NCBI RefSeq assembly: GCF_046546515.1
Contig: NZ_JBKHKJ010000003.1
Coordinates: 62,001 to 126,000 of the forward strand
Direction: 5' to 3'
Source of the DNA: Parasediminibacterium sp046546515
Lineage (GTDB): Bacteria; Bacteroidota; Bacteroidia; Chitinophagales; Chitinophagaceae
Length of the DNA: 64,000 bases
The position numbers and the translations under genes were made by a program. Positions 44,473 through 54,075 of this stretch are shown piece by piece; positions within the stretch are counted from its first letter, which is position 1; each line of letters starts with the position of its first letter. The notes beneath the pieces are model-generated. The model was given only the letters and a program-made list of their open reading frames with translations. It did not search any database and had not been told where the DNA came from.

Positions 44473-45720
44473 TTAAAAAGTATTGCGCAGCGAACCAGAC
44501 CAAATATAGGCAACAAACAAAGCTGCATAAAAGATGCTGGCACCCATGGCAACATTAAGGTTAATTAATGCAGCAATGCAGCAAACTACAGCAACCAATA
44601 GTTGTAATTGGCTCAACAGCGGCCTGCCCCAGCTTTTGGCTAGTTGGATGGGGTATTCCATTTCATTAAAAATAATGGCGGTTGAAGCTATTACCAAGGG
44701 GATAAACAAATAATTATCGTTTACCAATAATATATAAACACAAGACACCAACCCCGAAAACATGGAAACAGACACTAGTTTTGCCCGCCACTGCTCATTG
44801 TGCGTGAGTATATAGCGGCCGTGTGGGGTAAATAAAAGGTACAAATTGGCAAACGAGCTGCCCAGCCAAGAAAACATAACCAAAACAAAATAAAGCCACA
44901 TTACCACTATGCCAATAAGCTGGAACTTAGAATCTTTGCTTGCCGAAGCCAACACCCTCACCGCAAACCAAACGCCTAGAAGCACGCCAAGCCTTATGTT
45001 TTTGGTTTGCTTGTTCATCCATAAGTTGTATTGAAGCAGCCAGCGGTAGAATACCAATTTCGATTTCAGGGCAGCTTTGTAGCCGTCTTTGGCATAGCCA
45101 TAGTTTGGGTTGATCCGCAATGCTTCACGGAAATGCTCGGCTGCTTGCTTGTGCTTTCCTTTTTCTAGGTAATGCCAGCCATAGTTGGCATGGGTAGTAA
45201 AGTTTTCAGGGTCTATGGCAAGTGCCTCGTTGATGGTTTCGTAGGCCTCGTCTTTCTTGTTTAGCCGGAACAATGCCGTGGAGCGCATATTGAGGCAAGA
45301 AACGCTTTCGGCATCTAATGCCAAGCCATAATCAGCAGCTTCTAATGCTAACTGGTATTCTTTCTGTTCCAAACGTATATGGGCAGCAAGGGCAAAATAC
45401 CCTGCGTTGTACGGGAAAATAGAAAGGGCTTCGTTTAAAAAGCCAAGTGCTTTTTTATTGTCATTTTTTTGGTACCAAGCAAAAGCCATCAAGTAAAAAA
45501 CATAATCGTTGCTGCTGTCGAGGTGCAAGCATTGGTTGAGTATATCAATGGCTTCGTCAAATAATCTTGTATCTAGTTTGCAATGTGCCAGTATCAACAG
45601 TGCTTCTACATCTTCAGGATCCGATTGCAGCACCATGCCTATCTCCCGCTCCGCATCTTTAAAACGCTTTTGCTTCCGCAGCAAGTCAGCCCGGCGTATT
45701 AAATTTTCCCTGTTCAGCAT
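44473..45720 (-). CDS. Membrane protein with N-terminal tetratricopeptide repeats
   Basis: A 415-residue protein. Residues 1-215 are about six TPR units (DEAIDILNQCLHLDSSNDYV, GKHKQAAEHFREALRINPNY). After a short basic link come about six hydrophobic helices (LGVLLGVWFAVRVLA, IGIVVMWLYFVLVMFSWLG, and others to LNVAMGASIFYAALFVAYIW). The TPR part lacks a signal peptide so it probably faces the cytosol. It lies downstream of a TPR-AAA+ ATPase on the same strand; the two could work together. Function is unknown. Confidence 0.82.
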   Translation of the reverse strand: MLNRENLIRRADLLRKQKRFKDAEREIGMVLQSDPEDVEALLILAHCKLDTRLFDEAIDILNQCLHLDSSNDYVFYLMAFAWYQKNDNKKALGFLNEALSIFPYNAGYFALAAHIRLEQKEYQLALEAADYGLALDAESVSCLNMRSTALFRLNKKDEAYETINEALAIDPENFTTHANYGWHYLEKGKHKQAAEHFREALRINPNYGYAKDGYKAALKSKLVFYRWLLQYNLWMNKQTKNIRLGVLLGVWFAVRVLASASKDSKFQLIGIVVMWLYFVLVMFSWLGSSFANLYLLFTPHGRYILTHNEQWRAKLVSVSMFSGLVSCVYILLVNDNYLFIPLVIASTAIIFNEMEYPIQLAKSWGRPLLSQLQLLVAVVCCIAALINLNVAMGASIFYAALFVAYIWSGSLRNTF

Positions 45721-45743
45721 TCAATAATTTGTTTAAAAAAATT

Positions 45744-45805
45744 GCCACAAAGGCACGCATTGTTTTTGCCACGAAGGCACGAAAGCACAAAGAGGCACAA
45801 AGGAA
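45744..45805. repeat. GCCAC/AAG element, single-arm copy
   Basis: GCCACAAAGGCACGCATTG is followed by GCCACGAAGGCACGAAAGC and ACAAAGAGGCACAAAGG, a run of 8-9-bp GGCACGAAA-like units in one direction. It lies between the two TPR genes. Confidence 0.6.
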
Positions 45806-45947
45806 AGGAAGATTAAATCTTTTAGATTTGGCAACTTCTGGAAAGTTACCAAATCAAGTTGCTAAATCTAAAAAGGAGGTAAGCAAAAAAAAAAACGAAC
45901 AAAAATAATTTATACGCACCCTTCTAACTCATAATTCATAACTAGCT

Positions 45948-47303
45948 TTATTTTTTCGCCTTTATGTAGTTCAATATATCGTCATACAATCCCGTTTCAT
46001 TTGCGTACAAAGCATAGTTGCGGGCAGTGCTAAACCATTCGCCTGTTGTGAATTTATGTTGTTTTACAGCCTTCAACAAATCCTTTGTAGTTAGCTTTTC
46101 TATGGCGCCTTTGGCCAACGATTCTTCCAGTTTATACTCCGTGGCAATGTCCACCACTGCTTTTAAGTCTGCCCCGGAATATTCCTCTGTTACCTTGGCG
46201 ACAGCAGCTAAATCTATTGTTTCTGCTGGCTTGTCTTTCAAGTGCTGCTTTAAAATTTCCACCCTGCCTTCTATATCTGGAGGGGCAACAAAAACAACAC
46301 GGTCGAACCTGCCCGGCCTTCTGAAAGCACTGTCTATGCTCCATGGGGCGTTGGTGGCAGCCAATATCAACACGCCTTCGTTGCTATGCTCCACTCCATC
46401 CATTTCTGCCAAGAATTGGTTAATTACATGCCTCATGCTGCTGCCTTTCAAGTCGCTACGGCTAGCGCCAATGGCATCTACCTCATCAAAAAACAATACG
46501 CAGGGTGCATTTTCCCTAGCTTGGGCAAAAACCTCGTGCAGGTTTTTTTCGCTGTTGCCCATCCACATATCCAAAATATCGTGAAGACCAATGTTGATGA
46601 ATTTTGCGTCAATTTCCCCAGCAGTAGCACGGGCTAGGTAGGTTTTGCCACAGCCAGGGGGGCCATAAAGCAAAATGCCACCACCTGCTTTCTTGCCAAA
46701 AGCTTTGTATAAATCTGGGTTTTTAAGCGGCTGGATAATTTTTAAAGAAATTTCGTTTTTTACTTTTTTCATGCCGCCCACGTCTTCAAATTTCAGGTCG
46801 GGTTTCTCCATGAAAAAATCAGTCCTCCCTTCCCCTTCAAAGTCGTGCATCCCAAATATATCGTCCTCATCGTCCTCATCATCCTCGCCTTGCCTGCTGG
46901 CAGTGCTAGCCAAACGCAATGCGCCGTCAATTTCCTCATCCTTGAAACCAGGGTTTTGTTGCAATACCTTTTTATATACTTCCACTGCCTCATTGGTGGA
47001 GTGTTCTTTTATCAGGCATCTTATATAAGGCACCATCTCGTCCCCAGCCAGCATGTTGTCGCCCATCAATGCCTCGAATACCAATATGGCAGCAGAGTAT
47101 TTTTTTTGCTTGAAGTAAACGTTTGCCAATCCTTTTCTAGCTTTATCGTTGCCATAATTCCGCTGCAATACCTCTTGGTATTCAACGGCAGCATCGTCCA
47201 GCATAAAGCCTTTTACCATCAGGTCTGCCAAGTGCAAACGCAATGGTATATTGTCTGGCGAAAAAGACAAAGCCTCCCTCAATTGTTCTATGCCCTCGTT
47301 CAT
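45948..47303 (-). CDS. TPR-AAA+ ATPase fusion (CDC48/p97-like ATPase domain)
   Basis: A 451-residue cytosolic protein. Residues 1-125 form three or so TPR units, followed by a very acidic link (DDEDDEDD at 141-148). The AAA+ domain has Walker A GPPGCGKT (214-221), Walker B LFFDEVDAIG (Asp273-Glu274) and an arginine-finger region FRRPGRFDR. The C-terminal small domain is complete (EYSGADLKAVVDIA). It resembles single-ring classic AAA unfoldases. The TPR part may choose substrates, but no partner is known. It lies upstream of a TPR membrane protein and downstream of serA. Confidence 0.88.
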   Translation of the reverse strand: MNEGIEQLREALSFSPDNIPLRLHLADLMVKGFMLDDAAVEYQEVLQRNYGNDKARKGLANVYFKQKKYSAAILVFEALMGDNMLAGDEMVPYIRCLIKEHSTNEAVEVYKKVLQQNPGFKDEEIDGALRLASTASRQGEDDEDDEDDIFGMHDFEGEGRTDFFMEKPDLKFEDVGGMKKVKNEISLKIIQPLKNPDLYKAFGKKAGGGILLYGPPGCGKTYLARATAGEIDAKFINIGLHDILDMWMGNSEKNLHEVFAQARENAPCVLFFDEVDAIGASRSDLKGSSMRHVINQFLAEMDGVEHSNEGVLILAATNAPWSIDSAFRRPGRFDRVVFVAPPDIEGRVEILKQHLKDKPAETIDLAAVAKVTEEYSGADLKAVVDIATEYKLEESLAKGAIEKLTTKDLLKAVKQHKFTTGEWFSTARNYALYANETGLYDDILNYIKAKK

Positions 47304-47313
47304 AACTTTTTAA

Positions 47314-47369
47314 GTTGTACGTTATACGTTGTAAGTTTTAAGTTGTAGGTTATACGTTTTAAGTTGTAC
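47314..47369. repeat. Eight tandem degenerate 7-bp units
   Basis: GTTGTAC, GTTATAC, GTTGTAA, GTTTTAA, GTTGTAG, GTTATAC, GTTTTAA, GTTGTAC: exact 7-bp period, between serA and the AAA+ gene. It is the longest of the 7-bp arrays. Confidence 0.85.
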
Positions 47370-47399
47370 CTTTTTAAACTCTTTGCTATCAATTATCAA

Positions 47400-48656
47400 T
47401 TAATATAGCATCCTTACTTTAATGGTTTCCTTTATGTTCCTTAGCAACTCGGCGGCTTGGGCAGATAATTTTTTATCCACGTCCAACACCACATAACCAA
47501 TTTCTTCATTTGTTTTTAAATACTGGCCAAGTATATTGATATGGTGCTTGGCCAACTCCGTATTAATAGCACTCAACACGCCTGGCACATTGTTGTGGAT
47601 GTGCAATATACGGTGCGCACCATCGACAGGCGGCAAGCCAATTGCAGGTACTGAATGCGAGCCATTGGTAATGCCTTTTTCAAGGAACTGGTACAATTTT
47701 GCACTTACGTCTTCCCCAATATTTTCCTGTGCTTCCTCGGTGCTGCCGCCAATGTGCGGGGTAAGGATAACATTTGACAAGCCCTGCAATGGGCTTGTAA
47801 ACTTATCCCCATTTTTTTCTGGCTCCCACGGGAAAACATCAATGGCAGCACCACTTAAAGAACCTGATTTTAAGCATTCGGCCAATGCATCTAAGTCCAC
47901 AACCTCGCCCCTTGCATAGTTAATGAGTATACCACCCTTTTTAAAATGTGTGAGTACTTCTTTATCTATCAGATTTTTGGTTTGCGCTGTTTCCGGTACG
48001 TGAAGGGAAACAATATCAGCCGATGCAACCAATTCTTCCAAACTTTTTGCAGCTATTGCATTACCTAATGGCAGCTTAGTTTCCGTATCGTAGAACATTA
48101 CTTTCATGCCAAGGCTTTCAGCAATAACACTTACCTGCGAGCCTATATTGCCATAACCCACCAAGCCTAAGGTTTTGCCACGCATCTCATAGCTGCCTTT
48201 GGCTTCTTTTTTCCAGATGCCTTCATGTGCTGCTTTGTTTTTGTCGGGTATCCTCCTTATCAACATGATGGCCAAGCCTATTACCAATTCTGCCACGCTG
48301 CGTGTATTGCTGTAAGGCGCATTAAAAACCGTTACGCCCAAATGGGTAGCCGTTTTTAAATCTACTTGGTTTACACCAATACAAAAACAACCAATTGCTT
48401 GTAGCTTCTTGGCCGACTCCAAGACCTTTGCCGTTATCTGTGTTTTAGACCGTATGCCTAGTAAATGTACGTCTTTCACGGCTTTTATTAATTCTTCTTC
48501 ACTCAAAGCACCATTCAGCTTTGTTACACTGGTATAGCCGTTGCTTTTAAAATACTGTACGGCTTTGTCGCTAATGTTTTCCAGGAAAAGAATATTGATT
48601 TTTTCCTTTGGATAACTAGTCAATTGCTCTTGATTCATTAATTCTCCATCGCTCAT
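47400..48656 (-). CDS. serA: D-3-phosphoglycerate dehydrogenase
   Basis: First enzyme of serine synthesis, oxidising 3-phosphoglycerate with NAD. The protein has 418 residues from ATG 48656 (48638 is also possible; the TTG at 48665 is less likely). LGIRSKTQITAKVLESAKKL, the NAD loop LGLVGYGNIGSQVSVIAE, NYARGEVVDLDAL and the catalytic HIGGSTEEAQENIG are present. A C-terminal ACT domain (VPGVLSAINTELAKHHINIL) suggests serine feedback. Serine is also the substrate of spt 7 kb away, but the two are separate transcripts. Confidence 0.95.
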   Translation of the reverse strand: MSDGELMNQEQLTSYPKEKINILFLENISDKAVQYFKSNGYTSVTKLNGALSEEELIKAVKDVHLLGIRSKTQITAKVLESAKKLQAIGCFCIGVNQVDLKTATHLGVTVFNAPYSNTRSVAELVIGLAIMLIRRIPDKNKAAHEGIWKKEAKGSYEMRGKTLGLVGYGNIGSQVSVIAESLGMKVMFYDTETKLPLGNAIAAKSLEELVASADIVSLHVPETAQTKNLIDKEVLTHFKKGGILINYARGEVVDLDALAECLKSGSLSGAAIDVFPWEPEKNGDKFTSPLQGLSNVILTPHIGGSTEEAQENIGEDVSAKLYQFLEKGITNGSHSVPAIGLPPVDGAHRILHIHNNVPGVLSAINTELAKHHINILGQYLKTNEEIGYVVLDVDKKLSAQAAELLRNIKETIKVRMLY

Positions 48657-49000
48657 AGGCTGCAAAAATAAACAATTAGGAATTAGGAATGGATAATTAT
48701 ACCACTGATTAAATGATTTGCCTGATTTTAATGATTAAACCCCTTAGTCCGAAAGGCTTTTATTGGAATGGGCTTTGCAGACCATATATGTATTACACCC
48801 CTTCGGGGCTTTGTAGGAGGGCTATTTGCCATGAATCTTAGTATCAGAATAGTACTTGCTACTTGTTTGTAAAACAATCAATTATTATTAAAATAGTTTC
48901 AGTTTTGCAAATTTTGGAGTTTTTTTTCTGTTTGCGTTTTTTTGAAAAAACGTCTCTTCTCTTTTAAATCATTGATTATCAACAATAATGACAAATTTTT

Positions 49001-49098
49001 ATGAGTGTTTTGTGCGTGTTTTGTGCGTACTTTTTGAGTGTTTTGTGCGTGATTTATAAGTGATTTGTGAGAAAAAGTGAGTGATTTGTGGGTGATAA
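49001..49098 (+). repeat. Nine tandem 11-bp units (array A3)
   Basis: Units: ATGAGTGTTTT, GTGCGTGTTTT, GTGCGTACTTT, TTGAGTGTTTT, GTGCGTGATTT, ATAAGTGATTT, GTGAGAAAAA (one base short), GTGAGTGATTT, GTGGGTGATAA. CATTGATTATCAA begins 31 bp before (48970); ACCAAATTTTGGCACTACAA and TTAATATTAGTAAA follow. Both flanks align with array A2. Confidence 0.92.
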
Positions 49099-49394
49099 AG
49101 GCAACACCAAATTTTGGCACTACAACTATTTTAATATTAGTAAATAAAGAACTTTGATTTTTTTAGCTTGTTTGAAGCATTTGGTAAATAACTTATGTAT
49201 TGCTAATTTAGTACAAAGATAAGGCTTGGAGGTCATAATGGGAAAAAGCCTCCTGACAAGCAACTGATGTTTAGCTTATTACAACCTTTATATATAAAAC
49301 CAATGCTTTTCTGGATTGGTGGCGCGATTTGTTTTTTCCGATGGGCTGCACCCATCGCTGGTATATGACACCCCTTCGGGGCTTTGTAAACAAC

Positions 49395-49424
49395 AAAAAC
49401 GCCCCAAAATTTCGGGGCGTTTTT
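49395..49424 (-). terminator. Terminator after the lipoprotein gene
   Basis: An 11-bp stem (AAAAACGCCCC, 49395-49405, with 49414-49424) around an 8-base loop gives a GC-rich hairpin with U-runs in both directions. It lies 25 bases past the stop of the TBDR-lipoprotein unit at 49450. Confidence 0.85.
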
Positions 49425-49449
49425 TTGCGTTGTTTGCTAAATTAATTAT

Positions 49450-50148
49450 TTATTTAACCTTAAAAGCATAAATCCAATTTATATTGCCTAAATCAGATGC
49501 AGGTTTCAACTTTTTATCAACGATTAAATTAATTGAAACAAGTTTTCCGGAGAGTGCTTTTGGGAGTATGTAAGCATAACTTACCAAATAGGTATTATAA
49601 TTTACCCCTGAGATTGACTCAGAAATTATTTTATTTACCGTTAATGGAGCTACAGTTGAAATAACTATTGGGGCAGAAACAGAATCTAATAAATCTGACT
49701 GTTTAGGAATATATCCTCGTATAGAATCCTCTGCGGCAGCTACTGGGAACAATAATGTGGGCTTATTAAAAGTTGTAGGAGGCTGGAAAAACCTAAGATT
49801 TATACTTCTTTGACTAATGGCATAATCATCCCCTTTTAAATAAGCCAAAACAGTCAATGTATCCCCTACTTTATAAGAAGGTATTGTATTGCCTTTTGCA
49901 AGGGTATCATAAGTTAATTGTTTCCTGAACTTATTAAAACTTGAAGGCAAAACACCAGCCGGCAAATTGTAGATTGAAGAAGAATCCACCACAAACGCTG
50001 CCAAAACCCTATTCGTTAAAGAAAATGTAGTAGAATTGGCTATTGCAGTATTTGCATCACCATTTGTTGTATCATTATTTTTTGAACAGCCTGCTAATAT
50101 TATACTTAGCGAGGATAATACAAATATTGTTTTTAATATTAATTTCAT
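49450..50148 (-). CDS. Hypothetical lipoprotein downstream of a TonB-dependent receptor
   Basis: A 232-residue protein with a lipobox IILAGC (lipid on Cys21), so it should be anchored in a membrane facing the periplasm or surface. The rest is polar and beta-rich (YKVGDTLTVLAYLKGDDYAI, NYNTYLVSYAYILPKAL), without a family I recognise. It starts 24 bp after the receptor stop and shares its transcript and terminator. By position it may act as a surface partner of the receptor, as SusD-like proteins do, but it is far shorter than SusD and has no TPR-like helices. Confidence 0.75.
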   Translation of the reverse strand: MKLILKTIFVLSSLSIILAGCSKNNDTTNGDANTAIANSTTFSLTNRVLAAFVVDSSSIYNLPAGVLPSSFNKFRKQLTYDTLAKGNTIPSYKVGDTLTVLAYLKGDDYAISQRSINLRFFQPPTTFNKPTLLFPVAAAEDSIRGYIPKQSDLLDSVSAPIVISTVAPLTVNKIISESISGVNYNTYLVSYAYILPKALSGKLVSINLIVDKKLKPASDLGNINWIYAFKVK

Positions 50149-50172
50149 ATTTAATGTTTTTAGGTAAAATAA

Positions 50173-53100
50173 TTAGTTAAACAAATAGCGAACCCCAATT
50201 TGTGCCTGCCAACGTGAACCAATCCCAGTATCATCACGATAGCTGTTAACCAAAGGGATTTGATTTGCATTATCTAAGAATGGCACAGTAAACATTGGTT
50301 TTCCATCAGAACCAAGCCCAACATACCTGATTGGTGATGAATTATTAAACGTTCTTACTACACCCCATTGCCTGTTAATTAAGTTGCCAACATTAAATAT
50401 ATCGAATGTTACACGGAGCGTATGCTTTACGTTGTCTTTTGTTTTATAATAAAAATCTTGGGTAATATTCATATTCAGCTTCTTGAAATAAGGTGCTAAA
50501 GCACCATTCCGTTCTGCATACTGCCCACGACGCTGGCTAAGATAAGCATCTTGATTAATGTAATTATCTAATTGACTCCAAATTTGGCCTGGTGTCCTAG
50601 GGTCAGTAGCACTAGACTTTACAAGCACTATTTCACTTTGATTTCTTGGGATGTATATTAGATCGTTATTACCACCAGAGCCATCATTGTTTACATCGCC
50701 ATTGTAAGTGTAAGAAGCAGTTCCATTTGTGGCTGCTTCAAAAGTTAAGCCAATAGAGGTGGCGAAATATTTTGCATATTCAGCACGGTATGTTCCATAA
50801 GCTATTACCCTATGTGGCTGGTAAAAATTTGAATAGCTTAAGTCATTCGCATTCGGGTCTCCACTTACTGGACGATCCCTCCAGTTGCTTTGAGCTATAG
50901 ATCCACCATCATTAATGGTTTTAGATTGGTTGTAAGTATATGCAACACTACCAGTGAAGTTTTTCAACGTTTTTACTGCTTGAAAAGTAAGGTAATATGA
51001 ATATCCTTTGCTTGAATTTTTCATTAAAATGGCACTGCTTATATTCGGATTGTCTAAAGTACTACCCGCATATATTTGAGACGAACTGTACCTAATCCTA
51101 TTGTCTGGGCCTACCAGAGGTGAACCCGTTGTTGGTAAACCTATATTTTGGAAATACACCGCATTTATGTCATGTGCATAGTTAGCCTCAACAGTTACAG
51201 TCCAATTATCAGGCAATTTTCTGTCAATAGCCAAACTAGCTTTCAAGTTTTGTGGATATTTGAATTTAGGGTCAGTAACAGCAATGTTGTAGTTAGGGGA
51301 CAATTTCCCAGCAAAAGTTTTTCTTATGCTATCAATATTGGTTAAGAAAGGCTGAGGTGCGGTTCTACTAAAAGAACCGAATTGAACACCATTGTTGCTT
51401 GCTTGGTTGCTAATCCAGACAAATGGCGGCGGCCCAGCAAACAACCCTATACCTCCACGTATTTGCGTAACTTTATCGCCATTAACATCCCAGTTGAAAC
51501 CAACACGTGGGCTAAATAACATTTGTGTCTTAGGCTTTTGTCCAACATCAACCCTAATACCATCCCTAAAAGGAAGCGCGCTTAGAGCATCATTTTTGTC
51601 AAATTTGTTAACAAAAATTGGCACATCCCCCCTTATACCGTAAGTAACGGTAAGCTGGCTATTTACCCTCCATTTATCTTGTGCAAAAAAACCTAGTTCA
51701 TGAACTTCTGTTTTTCCAAATGGGAAAGAGCCATCTGGCGTTGTTGCATATTGCAAATTAAATAATGATGTCTTATTTAATGCTGGATTAGTAGCACCAT
51801 CATAGAAGTCTTGTAAAGTATTGAACCTATACAATCCTTGATAATTGGGTGCGAAACCATTTAAAAATTTCTTGTAATAGTATTGCGCTCCAGCAGTTAT
51901 TTCATGCGATTTGTAATAATAAGTTGCTATGTCAGAATATTGAAAAATGTCTGAGTTTAGTTTATTATTATAAGTAAACGGTTCATATCCAAATGAGGTA
52001 TACGTTTGTCCTTGACCATTTAAAATATCTACTAATGGAAAATTACCATTGGCAAGGGGTGCACGGAAATCTCTTAAAGCGGAGTAGCCAATTTGTAGTT
52101 TATTAGATATTTTATTGGTTAGTCTTGTATTTAGCTCTGCAATGAAAATATCAAAATTGTTATTTATGGTATAACCATTACCGCTAAATGGCAAGCCTGT
52201 TGTACTTGGCTGGCGAGTTCCTTGTGCACCACTATTGCTTGCTGCAATATCTTTTAATGAATGAAGGTAATTATACTTTATAGTGAAAGTATTTTTATCG
52301 TTAATATTCCAATCAATCTTAACTGTTGCCTTTTTGCTTTCAGTCCTATAATTGTAGTTTTGATATTCCCCTGGGTTATATCCATATCTACTAATAAGGA
52401 AATTCCTAAGTGAATCTAAATCAGTAGCTTTTGCTTGAGAAATATTACCTCCAGCAGTTTGCCCGGGTTGCAAAGCAACCAAACTTGTTGCTGGGGTACT
52501 TATTTTTTCTTGCTCATAGCTAGCAAAGAAAAAAACCTTGTTCTTTATAATTGGCCCACCAAGTGTTGCACCAATTTGCGTGTAATCAAACTGCGGTTTT
52601 GTTGCCCCATTTGCTAACAAATCAACAGATTTTACTTTATAGCCTTGTAAATTATTGTTTCTAATATAATTATAAACCGAACCCTTAAACTGGTTGGTCC
52701 CACTTCGTGTTACTGAATTTACACCTGCCCCTGTAAAATTTCCTTGTCTTACATCATAAGGAGAAAGATTTACTTGAATTTGCTCAATAGCATCAATACT
52801 TATAGGTTGAGATCCAGTTTGTCCACCTAATGTGCTACTTAAACCAAAGACGTTATTAAAATTAGCACCATCAACGGTAAGGTTATTATAAGAAGCATTT
52901 ACGCCTCCAAAATTCAAGCCGTTTGAAGAGGGGGTAAGTTTAGTGAAATCTTGAAAAGATCGATTGATAGTCGGTAGCCTTTCCAATTGATTACGGGTTA
53001 TTACCTCTTGGCTACCTGTACGAGAGTTATTAAAGACTTTATCTTGCTTTCCGCCTTTTACAACTACCTCGGTTAACATTGCAGATTCTGGGGTCAAGCC

Positions 53101-53430
53101 AAAATCTACTTTAAACTCCTGCCCTAATGATAAATAAATACCATCTTGCTTCTCCGTTTTGTAGCCTACATAGCCAATGGTTACGCTGTAGGGGCCGCCT
53201 ATTTTAGCATTGGGTATGTTGTAACGCCCATCTTTACGGGTGCTGGTTACATACTTTGTGCCTGTGGGCAGGTGTATAGCCGTAACGCTGGCGCCGGGTA
53301 CGCCCTTGCCTTTGTCAGTAACTGTACCCACAATATCTGATGTTGTTTCCTGTGCGCTAACTACAAAACAACACCCTAGCAATAGAAACGTTGCTAATAA
53401 TTGGGTAAATTTTCTCTTCATGCTACTCAT
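50173..53430 (-). CDS. TonB-dependent receptor, Oar-like, with carboxypeptidase regulatory domain
   Basis: Outer-membrane receptor of 1085 residues. Signal peptide LLATFLLLGCCFVVSAQ; carboxypeptidase-like regulatory domain about 28-120 (SDIVGTVTDKGKGVPGASV). A plug domain follows (RLPTINRSFQDFTKLTP, IDAIEQIQVNLSPYDVRQGN), then the 22-strand barrel ending in WQAQIGVRYLFN with terminal aromatic residues. The plug lacks the SusC-specific DGV/TonB pattern; it is closer to Oar-type proteins. The substrate is unknown. ATG 53430 or 53421 may be used. It forms a two-gene unit with the lipoprotein. Confidence 0.92.
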   Translation of the reverse strand: MSSMKRKFTQLLATFLLLGCCFVVSAQETTSDIVGTVTDKGKGVPGASVTAIHLPTGTKYVTSTRKDGRYNIPNAKIGGPYSVTIGYVGYKTEKQDGIYLSLGQEFKVDFGLTPESAMLTEVVVKGGKQDKVFNNSRTGSQEVITRNQLERLPTINRSFQDFTKLTPSSNGLNFGGVNASYNNLTVDGANFNNVFGLSSTLGGQTGSQPISIDAIEQIQVNLSPYDVRQGNFTGAGVNSVTRSGTNQFKGSVYNYIRNNNLQGYKVKSVDLLANGATKPQFDYTQIGATLGGPIIKNKVFFFASYEQEKISTPATSLVALQPGQTAGGNISQAKATDLDSLRNFLISRYGYNPGEYQNYNYRTESKKATVKIDWNINDKNTFTIKYNYLHSLKDIAASNSGAQGTRQPSTTGLPFSGNGYTINNNFDIFIAELNTRLTNKISNKLQIGYSALRDFRAPLANGNFPLVDILNGQGQTYTSFGYEPFTYNNKLNSDIFQYSDIATYYYKSHEITAGAQYYYKKFLNGFAPNYQGLYRFNTLQDFYDGATNPALNKTSLFNLQYATTPDGSFPFGKTEVHELGFFAQDKWRVNSQLTVTYGIRGDVPIFVNKFDKNDALSALPFRDGIRVDVGQKPKTQMLFSPRVGFNWDVNGDKVTQIRGGIGLFAGPPPFVWISNQASNNGVQFGSFSRTAPQPFLTNIDSIRKTFAGKLSPNYNIAVTDPKFKYPQNLKASLAIDRKLPDNWTVTVEANYAHDINAVYFQNIGLPTTGSPLVGPDNRIRYSSSQIYAGSTLDNPNISSAILMKNSSKGYSYYLTFQAVKTLKNFTGSVAYTYNQSKTINDGGSIAQSNWRDRPVSGDPNANDLSYSNFYQPHRVIAYGTYRAEYAKYFATSIGLTFEAATNGTASYTYNGDVNNDGSGGNNDLIYIPRNQSEIVLVKSSATDPRTPGQIWSQLDNYINQDAYLSQRRGQYAERNGALAPYFKKLNMNITQDFYYKTKDNVKHTLRVTFDIFNVGNLINRQWGVVRTFNNSSPIRYVGLGSDGKPMFTVPFLDNANQIPLVNSYRDDTGIGSRWQAQIGVRYLFN

Positions 53431-54070
53431 AAATTAAATTTTAATTTTAAAAAGTGAACCTTTATGCCAAATTGCTTAAACCAGAAAACATTAAAATATA
53501 GAATAAGGTACTTTGAACGCACTCTAGAGATAAAATATGCGAAGTAGCTACAAAAAATACATGGTATAAATTTTATATCTATGAAAATTAAGTGCCAAAA
53601 AGTAGCTTACTATGACTATTTGTATATAAAGAAGGTCGAGAAAACTATATTTTTCATTGAATAATTTCTAAAATTATTATTGGGATAAGGAGTTCTCATG
53701 CTGATTTAAAAGCCAATGCGTTCAAAACACCTAATTCTATTAAAATAATATGGGCAACCGATAAATAGAACGTTAAAATTAACTACAAATAAACAACTAG
53801 TTTTTACATAAAATACATTTATTGTAAAAAAATAGGTCAAATTGTTTTATTTTTTTAGTTTTTAGGTAGTCAAAATGAAAATACATTAAAATTTGCTTAA
53901 ATGAATAGAAGGTAAATAAGCCTATTTGATTCTTCACTACATTTTTAACATTGCATTTCAGTTGCAAAAGTGCTTAAAAAAAGAATGTAACATCAAATTT
54001 CATGTTACCATTTTATTAACAAATAAAAAGTGGGTGTAGTTTTTATGTAGAGATGTTGCATGCAACGTCT
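53431..54070. other. AT-rich region upstream of the TonB-dependent receptor
   Basis: A 640-bp gap with long AT runs (53750-53960), probably the promoter region of the receptor. Apart from the REP-like palindrome at 54046-54075, I see no repeat, gene or clear promoter motif. Confidence 0.6.
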
Positions 54071-54075
54071 TTACA
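54046..54075. repeat. REP-like palindrome overlapping a stop codon
   Basis: Centre GATGTTGCATGCAACGTC, a near copy of the perfect palindrome at 12003-12028. Its right end covers the stop codon (54071-54073) of the large T9SS gene, so it may form the end of that transcript. Confidence 0.75.

Larger units (their letters stand above)
48657..49449. other. Repeat-rich region between serA and a lipoprotein gene
   Basis: A 793-bp gap. It has two CACCCCTTCGGGG-type REP pieces (48799-48815 and 49370-49385), the A3 element with its 11-bp array (about 48885-49140) and a terminator hairpin (49395-49424). No gene seen. Confidence 0.7.

Noticed and set aside
49450..50148. SusD partner of the TonB-dependent receptor
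   Set aside because: Position fits, but at 232 residues it is less than half the SusD length and lacks the helical TPR-like part; it is kept as an unknown lipoprotein.
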